This document shows positions 1 through 8,405 of a stretch of 57,821 bases of DNA, piece by piece. Position numbers and translations under genes: made by a program. The notes under the pieces were generated by a model that worked only from the letters and a program-made list of their open reading frames with translations, was not told where the DNA came from and did not search any database. This DNA is from Candidatus Fermentibacterota bacterium (lineage in GTDB: Bacteria; JAFGKV01): the NCBI GenBank assembly GCA_016928395.1, contig JAFGKV010000193.1:1-57821 (forward strand). Reading direction: 5' to 3'. Position 1 is the first letter of the stretch. Each line of letters begins with the position of its first letter.

Positions 1-92
1 CAATCCCAGGACGAGACTGGTCTGGGCTGATGACGAAAACCCGTCACTCCCGTGCGAGAGAGGATAGGAAGGCTCCCGCCGGAGCCGGTTCT

Positions 93-512
93 GTGAGCCC
101 CCCTAACGAGACCGTCAGATTCGGGGTTTCTCTTCCCCTGAGCCTGCTTCAGGAACTTGACGGCAAGGTCATCGCCCAAGGCCGTGCCTCCCGTTCGGAG
201 TTCATCCGCGATCTCATCCGGGAGAGGCTCATCAGGGAGAAATGGGCGGGCGACGAGGACGTGGTCGGGGTGCTCACCATCGTGTACGACCACCATCAGC
301 GGGAGCTTCCGAGCCGGATCACGGAAGCCCAGCACAGCCATTACCTACATACAGTGTGCACGACTCATGTCCATTTGGATCACGATGCCTGCTTGGAGGT
401 CATCATTATCCACGGCAAACCCAGCGACATCGAAAGGCTGAGTACCCAGCTCGGCGGACTGCGCGGCGTCAAGTTCAGCAAGCTGACGAGAACCTCACGA
501 GTCGAGACATAG
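93..512 (+). CDS. nikR: Nickel-responsive transcriptional regulator NikR
   Basis: NikR represses or activates nickel uptake and nickel-enzyme genes in response to Ni(II). The protein has an N-terminal ribbon-helix-helix segment ([16 protein letters not shown], then [14 protein letters not shown]) followed by an ACT-like metal domain. That domain holds the [20 protein letters not shown] region, with the His/His/His/Cys pattern of the high-affinity nickel site. I chose GTG 93 because GGAG lies 8 bases upstream and it gives about 140 residues, the usual size. An ATG at 30 would add 21 low-complexity residues and has no ribosome site; the frame is also open to the window edge. A nickel regulator fits the [NiFe] hydrogenase operon 6 kb away, but I saw no NikR operator. 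Confidence 0.93.
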   Translation: MSPPNETVRFGVSLPLSLLQELDGKVIAQGRASRSEFIRDLIRERLIREKWAGDEDVVGVLTIVYDHHQRELPSRITEAQHSHYLHTVCTTHVHLDHDACLEVIIIHGKPSDIERLSTQLGGLRGVKFSKLTRTSRVET

Positions 513-630
513 CCGGCGGCGCCCCGTGCCAGCGGACGCACAGAATCCGAACGCGAAAACCGAAACGCGGGGTCTTCTCAGGGCACGGAGCTGAAGTGCC
601 GGCTCTCGCTCCTGCGGGATCAACCGTGGA

Positions 631-1698
631 CTACAGATCCTCCGGCAGATGGATGGCGAACTGGCAGTGATCGTCGCCTCGCAGCAGGGTCTTCACCACG
701 TCAACGCGAACAGGCCGGCCGATGGCGCCTTCCCACTGGCGTCGCTCCCACCCCGACGAGCAGTAACAGAACGTCGGCGACATCCCCTCCTCCATGTGCT
801 GCCGGATGATGGTGCAGAAACATGCAGCCTTCCGCTTCTCTTCGGGCGTGGTCGCCTGCTCGAATGCCTTGGGGTCACGAGGGTTCTTGGTGGAGAAAAT
901 CGTGCGCCCCTCACGATAGGGGCGCCTGCCCCAGACCGGATCGTTCTCCATGAACTCGAGGACTGCGTCCACGGCCAGCAGCCCGTTGCCGGTGGCTTCC
1001 CTCGCCTCCTCGTAAACGGCTCGGAGCCGCTCCACCTGCTCCGCGGGGAACACATGCGCACACCGGGACAACACTTCGTACTTCTCGAACTCCGTAGCTG
1101 TCTCGTCCACGCGTTGCACCGCACCCTTCGCCCAGGCGAACCGTTCGTCCGCCGCCGACTCCACGGTCAGCACGTCTTGCCCCACCATGATGGCCTGCAT
1201 GGCGGCGGAGCCCAGCACACGATCCAGGTTCCCCCGGAAGAGCCTCTCCCAGTCGTGGATCACGAACTGCACTTCAATCCGGCTCTTGGTTGGGTCGGAG
1301 AGATCGTGGTACACCTCGCGGCAGAACTCGTCCGAGATGAGCCCGTGGGAGTAAGCAGAACTGAACAGCGTCCGGTACGCGCCGCCAATCCCGTCGAGGC
1401 CGCCCTCGTGGACCAGGGAGAGGACAGGCGTTGCGGGCAAGAGCCGGGTGGTAATCCCCTCACCCTCGACCGCTCGGGTTACCGGATACCCCGCCTCGAC
1501 GTCGGACCCATCCTTTACAGGCGTGATGAAGTTGATGATGACAAACGGCGGCCCCGCGATAGCGTCCGTCGGAATCGTCCCTGCGAACCTCGCAAAGACG
1601 GCGGGCAGCTCCTCGCGCTTCTCCAGAACGAACCGTGTCGTGGCCGCCAAGGTGGGAGAGAGCTCCTTGTGCTGAATCCCCTTCTCTTCCAGTGACAT
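631..1698 (-). CDS. GyrI-like effector-binding domain protein with Cys-rich C-terminal domain
   Basis: A 355-residue cytoplasmic protein. The N-terminal ~150 residues look like a GyrI/AraC-type small-molecule-binding fold (AGPPFVIINFITP, then GYPVTRAVEGEGITTRLLPA). The C-terminal half contains a Cys-rich stretch (ACFCTIIRQHM, then FCYCSSGWERRQWE) and ends VVKTLLRGDDHCQFAIHLP. That ending resembles the last segment of V4R or amino-thiazoline-carboxylate hydrolase-like domains. The start at 1698 has a strong ribosome site (GGGAGG, 6 bases upstream); an upstream ATG at 1812 adds residues that look non-coding. It is convergent with nikR. It is probably a ligand sensor or small-molecule enzyme; I cannot name a substrate. 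Confidence 0.75.
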   Translation of the reverse strand: MSLEEKGIQHKELSPTLAATTRFVLEKREELPAVFARFAGTIPTDAIAGPPFVIINFITPVKDGSDVEAGYPVTRAVEGEGITTRLLPATPVLSLVHEGGLDGIGGAYRTLFSSAYSHGLISDEFCREVYHDLSDPTKSRIEVQFVIHDWERLFRGNLDRVLGSAAMQAIMVGQDVLTVESAADERFAWAKGAVQRVDETATEFEKYEVLSRCAHVFPAEQVERLRAVYEEAREATGNGLLAVDAVLEFMENDPVWGRRPYREGRTIFSTKNPRDPKAFEQATTPEEKRKAACFCTIIRQHMEEGMSPTFCYCSSGWERRQWEGAIGRPVRVDVVKTLLRGDDHCQFAIHLPEDL

Positions 1699-1957
1699 TG
1701 TGTAACCTCCCAGGCTCCGCGCGGTATGTGGGCACAACAAAGATGCACGAATTGTGCGAGAACGCCAGGAGAGAAAGGGGGCCGCTGATGAGAGGTGGCG
1801 GTCAGCCCGCACGGTCCCGGCGACCGCATACCGTCACTCCGAACGCTGTCACGGGTAGCTTGTCGCCGAGGGTGCGACCCGCAGATTGTGGAGGTTTGTA
1901 CTTCCGGTGAGTGCGCTCCCGCTCCCGGCATGAGATAGCATCCATCAGGAGGTCTGC

Positions 1958-3094
1958 GTGAGCAAGAGCCGTCTGCAGCGCATCCGCTCTCTGACGAAGC
2001 GCCTCGCGTTCTCCGTCGTGCCTCTGATCGTTCTGGCCGGCATCAGCGAGACACTCCTTCGGATAGACGAGCCCTCATGGATGGCCTGCGTGCGCACCCG
2101 CGCATGCCCTCCGCATGATCTTCGACCCGCGTTCTACACTCAGCAACGAGGGAATTTCGTCGTGGAGACGGCTGAGCCGCTGTCGCTCTACCACCCGACC
2201 CGCTTCTGGTGGCCAAGGCCCCACGTGCAGGGAACGGTGTGCGGCACTCCCGGCGTGAGAACCAACAGCTTCGGCCATCGAGGCCCTGAAATCGAACTCT
2301 CCCCCACCAGGAGGAATGTGCTCCTCGTCGGTGATTCCGTGGTGTGGGGCAGCGCCGTTCAGGAGACGGAACGGTTCTCCGATCGTACCGGATCGCTTCT
2401 GAGAGCTCGACCCGGTCTGGGCGATGTGCAGATGGTCAACGCGGCGGTGGTGGGATTCTCGACCTTCCAGGCGTTGCAGTATGTCAAAGAAGAGGGGGCA
2501 CGCTTCCGGCCCGAAGTCGTGATCGTCTGCGCGGGGATCAATGACTGCTGGCTGTTCAACAGAAGCGACCGCGAGAGCTACCGGGCCAACATGACAGTGC
2601 CGCAGCGCGTCAAACGCTTTTTGATGAGGTCCAACGCCTTCGTGCTCATCGATCGCTACGTGCGGGAACTGGCGACGTGGATCCGCACAGGAGAGAACCC
2701 GGCGGGCCTCACCTTCATGTTTCGGGAGCCATGGAACCCACGACGGCAACATCGCAACTCCCCTGAGGAGACCGAGCTGAACATCGAGGAACTGGGCGCC
2801 TGGGCCGCCAAGGCCGGAGCCGGGGTAGTGCTGATTCTAGAAGATTACCGCACAGAGCATCCTGAGAACTGGGATCCGGTCGCCTTCGTAGAGGGCCGGC
2901 AGCGGCTGCAATCGCGTGCCGCTGCGCGGGGGTGGCGGGTGATCCGCATTGACAACATGAGGAGAGCCCCCTATCGCCTCCAACCCGCCGACTACTTCGT
3001 CGATTTCTGTCACCTGAACCCGAGGGGACATGAGATCGTGGGGGCCTGGCTGGCAGACGTCTTGGAGGAACTGCTCCGGGAAAGCGCCGCATGA
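1958..3094 (+). CDS. Membrane-anchored SGNH/GDSL hydrolase
   Basis: A 378-residue protein with an N-terminal membrane segment (LAFSVVPLIVLAGISETLL) and an SGNH-hydrolase fold. Block I is VLLVGDSVVWG with the catalytic Ser in GDS. Block III is VIVCAGINDCW with the oxyanion Asn. The C-terminal DFCHLNPRGHEIV supplies the Asp/His pair. Such proteins act as esterases or O-acetyl transferases or esterases on envelope polysaccharides. GTG 1958 follows AGGAGGTCTGC. It stands alone between divergent and convergent neighbours, so the substrate is unknown. An AlgX/AlgJ-like role is possible but unsupported by context. Confidence 0.85.
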   Translation: MSKSRLQRIRSLTKRLAFSVVPLIVLAGISETLLRIDEPSWMACVRTRACPPHDLRPAFYTQQRGNFVVETAEPLSLYHPTRFWWPRPHVQGTVCGTPGVRTNSFGHRGPEIELSPTRRNVLLVGDSVVWGSAVQETERFSDRTGSLLRARPGLGDVQMVNAAVVGFSTFQALQYVKEEGARFRPEVVIVCAGINDCWLFNRSDRESYRANMTVPQRVKRFLMRSNAFVLIDRYVRELATWIRTGENPAGLTFMFREPWNPRRQHRNSPEETELNIEELGAWAAKAGAGVVLILEDYRTEHPENWDPVAFVEGRQRLQSRAAARGWRVIRIDNMRRAPYRLQPADYFVDFCHLNPRGHEIVGAWLADVLEELLRESAA

Positions 3095-3157
3095 GTCTCG
3101 CCCATGCGGCGCACACTCACCGCACCCCAGAGGAACCCCGATGTCAGGGGGACGAGC

Positions 3158-3352
3158 TCATGAGGCCGTATGGGACAATCTGAACCGGATGGGTGACGGC
3201 CGGCGCGATGGTTGGTTGCGCATCGCCGATATCAGGCCCGATTCCTTCAGGTGAAGGAGGTTCTCGGCAATCCATGCATCGATCAGCAGAGGATCCACCG
3301 TCTTGCTGGGGAGCTCGGGGACATCAAAATCACGGAGAATGAGATCCGTCAT
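3158..3352 (-). CDS. Small protein coupled to a nucleotidyltransferase (putative partner)
   Basis: A 64-residue ORF whose ATG (3350-3352) overlaps the stop of the upstream nucleotidyltransferase gene by 4 bases, so the two are probably translationally coupled. It is charged and likely helical (LLIDAWIAENLLHLKESGL), with a basic end RNQPSRRPSPIRFRL. I recall similar short ORFs with a DPSRxPVxxRFxL-like tail beside nucleotidyltransferases, so it may be the partner half of a two-gene toxin-antitoxin-like module. There are no catalytic motifs. It is short, so coding status rests mainly on the overlap and composition. Confidence 0.55.
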   Translation of the reverse strand: MTDLILRDFDVPELPSKTVDPLLIDAWIAENLLHLKESGLISAMRNQPSRRPSPIRFRLSHTAS

Positions 3353-3876
3353 AGGTCTTCCTCGACCAGGCGCGCCAGCCCAGGAGGACCGTATCGCTCG
3401 CAGAGCCGGCGCAGCTCACTCACGGGCAGCGCGTCTGGATGTGCCTTCACCAGCGCCACAATGTCGCCGGCCTCTCTGAGCCGACGCTGGGGGTTGTGCT
3501 TGGCGGCGTGGAGCTTCAGGGCGACAAGATGAGGCAGCGATGGAACCCGGAATACGGCGGAGCCGCATCTATACTCGGCACTGTCCTGATCGAGTGCGAC
3601 GAGGGTCGTTTCGTCAACAAGAAGCAGATCCACATCAATGATGGCCGGGGAATCATGCACGAAACGCCGGAAGGCGGCGCTTCTGGCCGTCTCTCGATAC
3701 CCCACCTCAGCGAGAATGCTAGCCAAGTCATCGGCGCCCTCATCGGCAAGGAGAAGGTCTATGTCGATGGTCTGACGAACCACGCCGTATGCCTGCAGCG
3801 CGTATCCGCCGATCAGAAGCACCCTGATGCCCGTCTCCTGCAGTAGCGTCACCAGTAGCTCAAGTTGGCCTCTCAT
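3349..3876 (-). CDS. Nucleotidyltransferase-fold protein (DUF6036/AbiEii-like)
   Basis: A 175-residue protein of the polymerase-beta nucleotidyltransferase fold. Residues 15-45 carry VLLIGGYALQAYGVVRQTIDIDLLL, matching the GG(S)/DxD motif: the two Asp in DIDL are candidate metal ligands. A third acidic position lies in IIDVDLLLVD. The C-terminus is helical (PHLVALKLHAAK, DIVALVKAHP), as in AbiEii and MNT-type proteins. The start follows GAGGATCGCC. It overlaps the small downstream ORF by 4 bases. The likely role is nucleotidylation of RNA or protein within a toxin-antitoxin or abortive-infection-type pair. Which partner is toxic cannot be told from sequence. Confidence 0.82.
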   Translation of the reverse strand: MRGQLELLVTLLQETGIRVLLIGGYALQAYGVVRQTIDIDLLLADEGADDLASILAEVGYRETARSAAFRRFVHDSPAIIDVDLLLVDETTLVALDQDSAEYRCGSAVFRVPSLPHLVALKLHAAKHNPQRRLREAGDIVALVKAHPDALPVSELRRLCERYGPPGLARLVEEDL

Positions 3877-4057
3877 GGCGATCCTCTATCTTGCGCCGAC
3901 GCGTTTCACTATTCGCTGTGACGAGTCTTCGGGAGTCTCGCACGATTGCAGGAGCCAGTCAGGTGGCCTGCCGTGTTCGCGTGCGGATTCGCGGCGAGAC
4001 CAGGGGCAGCCCGACAGATCGCATCCAGCCAAGCGGGGCCGAACGCCTCGCTGGCTT

Positions 4058-4792
4058 TCACTGCGATTCCGCCGTCCACAACCGCATCCACTGCACGATC
4101 GCAGCATTCGCGGCACTAATGTTCGTGGTGGTTGCGGGATTCCCAACGCTGCCGATGTTCAGCCCGTGGTCTCCGCCAACCACCACCACCGGCACGCGTC
4201 GCGCAGCCCCGGCTAGGGCCCCATAGAGCACAGGCAGGGGACAGTTCGCCTCGTCACCCTCGCCCAGCGCGATCAGCACGGGGCGTCTCTCCGCCAGCAA
4301 ATCCGGGTAATACTGCCCGACGGCATCCTCGGTAGGGATCACCGGGGTGAGCAGCACCAAGGCCGCGAGAGAATCATCTTCAGCGAAGACTCCAGCGGCC
4401 AGGACCGAACCCATGGATTTCCCTGCCAGCATTAGGTAGGCCGTGTCGACCCGGTCATGGCGCCTGGCGTGGCGGATCATCGCTCGCAAGTCTTCGATCT
4501 CATCGACAAGGCCCTCAGAAGGTGCTGTGCCCGCGGAGAAGTAGTGCCAGTCGAAGGTGAACACAGCGAATCCGGCGGCCGTGGCCTGCGCGGCGAGATC
4601 GGTGAAGATGGGAAGGCCCTTATGATATCCTCGTCCCGGCGCAACCACGAGACACGGGGCTCGATCGGCGCCCGCGGGAAGATAGATCGAACACTCGACC
4701 TCTCGGGCGTCTGAAGTCGTAACGCGCACGGACTCTGCGGCATCCGGCGCCGCCAGGCCAAGACTCAGCAGCACGGTCAGACTGAAGATCAT
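4058..4792 (-). CDS. Secreted alpha/beta hydrolase (dienelactone hydrolase-like)
   Basis: A 244-residue protein with a signal peptide (MIFSLTVLLSLGLAAPDAAES) followed by an alpha/beta-hydrolase domain. The nucleophile elbow is AGKSMGS (Gly-x-Ser-x-Gly). The acid is likely Asp in LGEGDEANCP and the base His in GGDHGLN. The oxyanion region is VVAPGRGYHKG. ATG 4792 is chosen over the longer frame because GGGAGGAAG lies just upstream and the signal peptide begins there. It is followed upstream by the RDD membrane gene on the same strand, with a gap of about 100 bases. The substrate is unknown; it probably acts in the periplasm. Confidence 0.82.
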   Translation of the reverse strand: MIFSLTVLLSLGLAAPDAAESVRVTTSDAREVECSIYLPAGADRAPCLVVAPGRGYHKGLPIFTDLAAQATAAGFAVFTFDWHYFSAGTAPSEGLVDEIEDLRAMIRHARRHDRVDTAYLMLAGKSMGSVLAAGVFAEDDSLAALVLLTPVIPTEDAVGQYYPDLLAERRPVLIALGEGDEANCPLPVLYGALAGAARRVPVVVVGGDHGLNIGSVGNPATTTNISAANAAIVQWMRLWTAESQ

Positions 4793-4895
4793 GAGCTTCC
4801 TCCCGGGCCACGCAGGCTTTCCTGCAGTTCGACAAGGCGAATCGTCCGAACCGGTCGTGGCCGGTTCGGACGATGTATCGAAGGTGTCGCGTCGA

Positions 4896-5390
4896 CTATG
4901 CGGTCTTCGGGGCAACCTCGATAACCATGGTGCCGGCCATGGTATCGCCCAGACGCTTCCCCTTGGGATCGCTGAAGACCTTCATGAGCTCCATGATGCC
5001 CAAAATGAGCATGGCGATGCCAAGGACGATGTTGATGAGCCATCCCAGAACGGGAATCACCATGAAGAATGCCATGATCGGCCCGATGGCGAACATCCAG
5101 TTGCGCTTGGCGGAGGTCGCGTAGTCGATCTTGGCTGTGGGGTTGGCCTCCATCACCACCGACAGGCCCATGAGCTTCTTGCCGACACTCTTGAACTCGA
5201 GAGCCTGAATCGGCAAGGCATCCCGCAGGAGCATGTAGGCAGCGCCGACGATGCCTCCGATGACCGGGATCGCCGAGACGACCCCCGCCAAGATGCCATC
5301 GATCAAGGTGGCGATAATGCGTTTGGTCGGGTCGGCCTTCTGAAGCTCAGGGCTGACAGGAACACCGGTCTGCGCGACGTCACCATTCAT
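4896..5390 (-). CDS. RDD family membrane protein
   Basis: A 164-residue integral membrane protein. The family signatures are KRIIATLIDGILAG near the N-terminus (R...D), KKLMGLSVV in the middle and GKRLGDTMAGTMVIEV at the end. There are three to four hydrophobic segments (ILAGVVSAIPVIGGIVGAAYML, WMFAIGPIMAFFMVIPVLGWLI, IVLGIAMLILGIMEL). RDD proteins have been linked to ion or compatible-solute transport, but most are uncharacterised. The start has a strong ribosome site, AAGGAGG. Confidence 0.88.
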   Translation of the reverse strand: MNGDVAQTGVPVSPELQKADPTKRIIATLIDGILAGVVSAIPVIGGIVGAAYMLLRDALPIQALEFKSVGKKLMGLSVVMEANPTAKIDYATSAKRNWMFAIGPIMAFFMVIPVLGWLINIVLGIAMLILGIMELMKVFSDPKGKRLGDTMAGTMVIEVAPKTA

Positions 5391-5682
5391 TGCGGCCTCC
5401 TTCTCGGACCCTCTACTGAGAAATCATGCTCTCAATGGAGCCCTTGTCGCCTGTGGATCCCGAATCGAGTCGGGCGGCTCGATCCCATGAAACGCGATTA
5501 TGGTGAAACATACGTAACGGTTCGTACCATCTGATGTCAAGCCAGGCGCATGCGTAGGGATCCCCTCCTTCGCTGCGGTGTACGACCGCGTGCGGATGCC
5601 GTGCCGGCGCCGTTGATGGGCCGGTCATGGCAAGGTCCAAGGTGACCATACGCCTCACACACGCCCACGCAGGAGGAAGACA

Positions 5683-6192
5683 GTGGACTTCGCCGAACTC
5701 ATACAGAAACGCTACAGCGTGAGGGCATACCGCCCGCTTCCAGTTGAAGAAGAGAAGCTGGCCGCGATCCTGGATGCCGCCCGGCTAGCGCCCACCGCGG
5801 CCAACCGGCAACCGTTCAAGATCGTCGTCATCAGGCCCCAGGGCCGGGAGCAGGAGCTGAGACGCATCTATGATGCAGACTGGTTTGTTTCCGCGCCCGT
5901 CATTCTGGCGGTGATCGGCATCCCCGCCAAGAACTGGAAGCGCAAGGACGGCAAGAACTACAACGACGTCGATGCAGCTATCGTCATGGACCACATCATA
6001 CTCCAGGCCGCCGACATGGGCCTTGGCACCTGCTGGATCGGCGCCTTCGATCCCCAGGCGGCTCGGGAGGTTCTGGCGCTGCCCCCGGACGTCGAACCCA
6101 TCGCATTCACCCCCCTGGGGTATGCCGCAGACAGCCCCAAACCCAAGCAACGAAGGCCGCAATCGGAACTCGTCGCGTTTGACCGCTGGTAA
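5683..6192 (+). CDS. Nitroreductase family protein (FMN-dependent)
   Basis: A 169-residue protein of the nitroreductase/flavin reductase superfamily. The FMN-binding signature is at the N-terminus (LIQKRYSVRAYRPLPVEEEKL, then APTAANRQPFK). Mid-protein AIVMDHIILQAADMGLGTCWIGAF and C-terminal FTPLGYAADSPK complete the family pattern. It likely uses NAD(P)H and FMN to reduce nitro, quinone or enone substrates. GTG 5683 follows AGGAGGAAGACA. It is transcribed separately from the hydrogenase operon, with a 354-base gap between them. Confidence 0.93.
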   Translation: MDFAELIQKRYSVRAYRPLPVEEEKLAAILDAARLAPTAANRQPFKIVVIRPQGREQELRRIYDADWFVSAPVILAVIGIPAKNWKRKDGKNYNDVDAAIVMDHIILQAADMGLGTCWIGAFDPQAAREVLALPPDVEPIAFTPLGYAADSPKPKQRRPQSELVAFDRW

Positions 6193-6226
6193 CCCGGTCG
6201 GTGTGGGGCGGCGTGCGACCTCTGTC

Positions 6227-6256
6227 CGGAGCTATTCTAAGCTTAGAATAGCTCCG
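6227..6256. repeat. Palindromic element, copy A
   Basis: A perfect 30-base palindrome with left arm CGGAGCTATTCTAAG, centred on AAGCTT at 6239-6244. It shares the core CTATTCTMA/TKAGAATAG with copies at 50806 and 54613. After the right arm it also shares TCCGC and CTGCCACAC with the 54613 copy. There is no T-tract, so it is not an ordinary terminator. It could be an operator for a dimeric regulator or a small dispersed repeat. Confidence 0.8.
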
Positions 6257-6458
6257 CTCCCCTGCCACACAGGTCATCATTGCCCCGGGCGCATGTGGTG
6301 CGGGCAGATCCCGTGGCCCGGTCGGATCGCGCAGCCGGTGGATCAAGACCTGGAATGCCCTCTGCCGTGCGATGCGCGGAAAAACACAGAACCCCAACGA
6401 GTAGGCTAACCGGCGAGACCCATGTGTCACAAGGCGGATCGTCGATGAACGTTTTTCC

Positions 6459-6486
6459 TTGACGCCTTGACTCATCGGCGTATCTA
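6459..6486 (+). promoter_or_regulatory. Possible sigma-70-type promoter of the hydrogenase operon
   Basis: TTGACG at 6459-6464 is followed after 16 bases by TATCTA at 6481-6486, about 60 bases before the chosen first start codon. The -10 match is only partial. It is chosen for position. Confidence 0.3.
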
Positions 6487-6546
6487 TACGCGACATTGTT
6501 CACTATGCCTGAATCCGCCTGCGCTCCCCCCCCGACCGGAGGCCGA

Positions 6547-7587
6547 ATGCAACGGACGCCGAGGCTGCTGCGAGAAGACCGCCTGAGCGACTTCCTCTGT
6601 GCCCTGCCTGGTGACCATTGCTTTGTGTCTGTGGAGACGAAATCCGGCACCGACTACGCCGAATACCCGACCTCCTCGACTGCTCTTCGGTTCCACCGTC
6701 CGACATCGCCCATCAAGCAGTTCTTCCTGCCCCCCAGAGAGCACATCGCCGCCTATTGGGGAGCCCAGGGCCTCCCGGAGATCGTCCCGTTCAGCTTGGT
6801 GGGGTTGCGCAACTGCGATCTGCTCAGCCTCCGCTACCTCGATCACGTATTCCTGGGCGGCATCTGCGAGGATCCGTTCTACAGGGCACGGCGGGCGGCG
6901 GCATTTCTCGTGTCTGTGGACTGCCTCCCCCCCCAGAAGACATGCTTCTGCACGGCCGTGGGCGGAAGGCCATACCCCGAAGGAGGGTTTGACATCAATC
7001 TGTCACCCGTTGACGACGGCTATGTGGCGGTGGCAGGGAGCGATGCGGGTGAGTCCCTTCTGGCGGGCCTGCCCTTCCTGGAGGATGCCGGCGACCACCT
7101 CCTCGGCCAGGTGGAGGCGGCACGGTCGTCGATGGTGGAGGCGTTGGCGCCAGCGGCCGGATCGGTGGACCCGGACAGAGCGGCCCGGACGCTGGCGGGA
7201 ACCGAGGTGAATCGGGCCTGGGAGCCGTGGGCGGGCAAATGCGTCGAGTGCGGCGCCTGTACCGCGGTATGCCCAACATGCCACTGCTACTACATCATTG
7301 ACACGCCGGGGATTGACCCCGAGATACAACCTGGCGCCTATGCCAAGGTTCGTACATGGGACAGCTGCCTTTTGGCGGAGTATGCTCGAATGGCAGGCGC
7401 CGGCGCAAAGCTTACTCCCCGGCCTCGGCTGCGAAGCAGGCTCTCGAACCGCGTGCTGCACAAGTATGTGTACTCGCCCGACCAGTATGGGATGTGCGGG
7501 TGTCTGGGGTGCGGGCGATGTGATGAAGCCTGCCTGGGCGGCATGAAGATACGCGACATGGTAGATGCGGTTGGTTCCCAGCGATGA
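6547..7587 (+). CDS. Sulfhydrogenase beta / AsrA-like 4Fe-4S electron-transfer subunit
   Basis: A 346-residue iron-sulfur protein that likely passes electrons between the flavin subunit encoded next and the hydrogenase. Two ferredoxin clusters are visible: C232/C235/C238/C242 (KCVECGACTAVCPTCHC) and C319/C322/C325/C329 (CLGCGRCDEAC). The upstream CLPPQKTCFCTAVGG segment is typical of sulfhydrogenase beta and anaerobic sulfite reductase A proteins. ATG 6547 is preceded by GGAGG at 6538-6542. TTG 6496 and ATG 6505 upstream lack ribosome sites, and the extra residues look non-coding. The stop overlaps the next start by 4 bases. Because hydrogenase genes follow and no siroheme reductase does, a sulfite-reductase role is unlikely. 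Confidence 0.88.
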   Translation: MQRTPRLLREDRLSDFLCALPGDHCFVSVETKSGTDYAEYPTSSTALRFHRPTSPIKQFFLPPREHIAAYWGAQGLPEIVPFSLVGLRNCDLLSLRYLDHVFLGGICEDPFYRARRAAAFLVSVDCLPPQKTCFCTAVGGRPYPEGGFDINLSPVDDGYVAVAGSDAGESLLAGLPFLEDAGDHLLGQVEAARSSMVEALAPAAGSVDPDRAARTLAGTEVNRAWEPWAGKCVECGACTAVCPTCHCYYIIDTPGIDPEIQPGAYAKVRTWDSCLLAEYARMAGAGAKLTPRPRLRSRLSNRVLHKYVYSPDQYGMCGCLGCGRCDEACLGGMKIRDMVDAVGSQR

Positions 7588-8405
7588 CCCTGCACGCGAA
7601 CCCGTACGAGCCCATCGCAGCCAGGCTGGCCGAAGTGGTTGATGAGACCCCGACCATCAAGACTTTCATTTTCACCCCCGATGAGCCCATCCCGTTCGTA
7701 TCGGGCCAGTTCGTCCAGCTCTGCCTCCCCGGTATCGGTGAGGCGCCCTTCACCCCATCGAGCTCGCCTCGTGAACCCAACAGGATCGAGATCACCATCC
7801 TCCGTACTGGAGCGGTTACCGAAGCGCTGCACCGGCTAGAGCCGGGGGCTGAGCTGGGGATCCGGGGGCCCCTGGGCAAGGGATACCCGGTGGATGAGCT
7901 GGAGGGAAAGGACATCCTTGTGGTCGGAGGAGGTGTCGGGCTCGCGCCCTTACGGGCGCTGCTCTACCACCTGTTCCACATCCGGGACCAGGTTGGCAAG
8001 ATCGAAATCAAGTACGGCGCCCGCTCGCCGGAGGAGCTGCTGTTCCGCCGTCAGTACGGCCAGTGGTCTGTCCTGCCCGGCGTTCGGTTCTCCGCGACGG
8101 TGGATGTACCCCATCCGCAGTGGACGGGGCGAACGGGCGTAGTCACGGTATTGCTTGATGACATCCAGCTGGATCTGAAGAGCTGCCTCGTGTTCTCGTG
8201 CGGCCCTGGTGTCATGTTCAAATTCGTGGTGCAGAAACTGCTGGAGCTCGGCGCCAGACCTGAGCAGATTTACCTTTCGATGAACCGACGGATGAGCTGT
8301 GGGATCGGGAAATGCGGGCGGTGCAACATAGGTCCGTACTATCTGTGCAAAGACGGGCCTGACATGAACTACGCGAAGATCATGGGATACGCGGATGTAT
8401 TCTAA
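7584..8405 (+). CDS. Sulfhydrogenase gamma / AsrB-like FAD-NAD(P)H oxidoreductase subunit
   Basis: A 273-residue ferredoxin-NADP reductase-fold protein, the predicted NAD(P)H entry point of the complex. The FAD domain (residues ~10-105) includes FVSGQFVQLCLPGIGEAPFTPSS. The nucleotide domain begins at ILVVGGGVGLAPLRALLYHL. Near the C-terminus C239/C244/C247/C255 (SCGIGKCGRCNIGPYYLC) match the [2Fe-2S] ligands of the dihydroorotate dehydrogenase PyrK/HydG/AsrB family. ATG 7584 overlaps the upstream stop by 4 bases. In sulfhydrogenases this pair links NAD(P)H to Fe-S clusters. Here it is fused by operon context to a membrane hydrogenase, not a soluble one. Confidence 0.9.
   Translation: MTLHANPYEPIAARLAEVVDETPTIKTFIFTPDEPIPFVSGQFVQLCLPGIGEAPFTPSSSPREPNRIEITILRTGAVTEALHRLEPGAELGIRGPLGKGYPVDELEGKDILVVGGGVGLAPLRALLYHLFHIRDQVGKIEIKYGARSPEELLFRRQYGQWSVLPGVRFSATVDVPHPQWTGRTGVVTVLLDDIQLDLKSCLVFSCGPGVMFKFVVQKLLELGARPEQIYLSMNRRMSCGIGKCGRCNIGPYYLCKDGPDMNYAKIMGYADVF

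Larger units (their letters stand above)
6193..6546. other. Intergenic region upstream of the hydrogenase operon
   Basis: This gap holds the 28-30 base perfect palindrome at 6227-6256 and a possible promoter at 6459-6486. Nothing else in it reads as a gene. Confidence 0.7.

Noticed and set aside
649-1695. 348-residue plus-strand open frame opposite the GyrI-like gene
   Set aside because: The minus-strand product has recognisable domains and a good ribosome site; this one has neither.
6227-6256. Palindrome as a rho-independent terminator of the nitroreductase gene
   Set aside because: AT-rich centre, no T-run, and the same element recurs at two other loci with shared flanks.
6547-8405. Anaerobic sulfite reductase (asrAB)
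   Set aside because: No siroheme AsrC-like gene follows; the pair is embedded in a hydrogenase operon.
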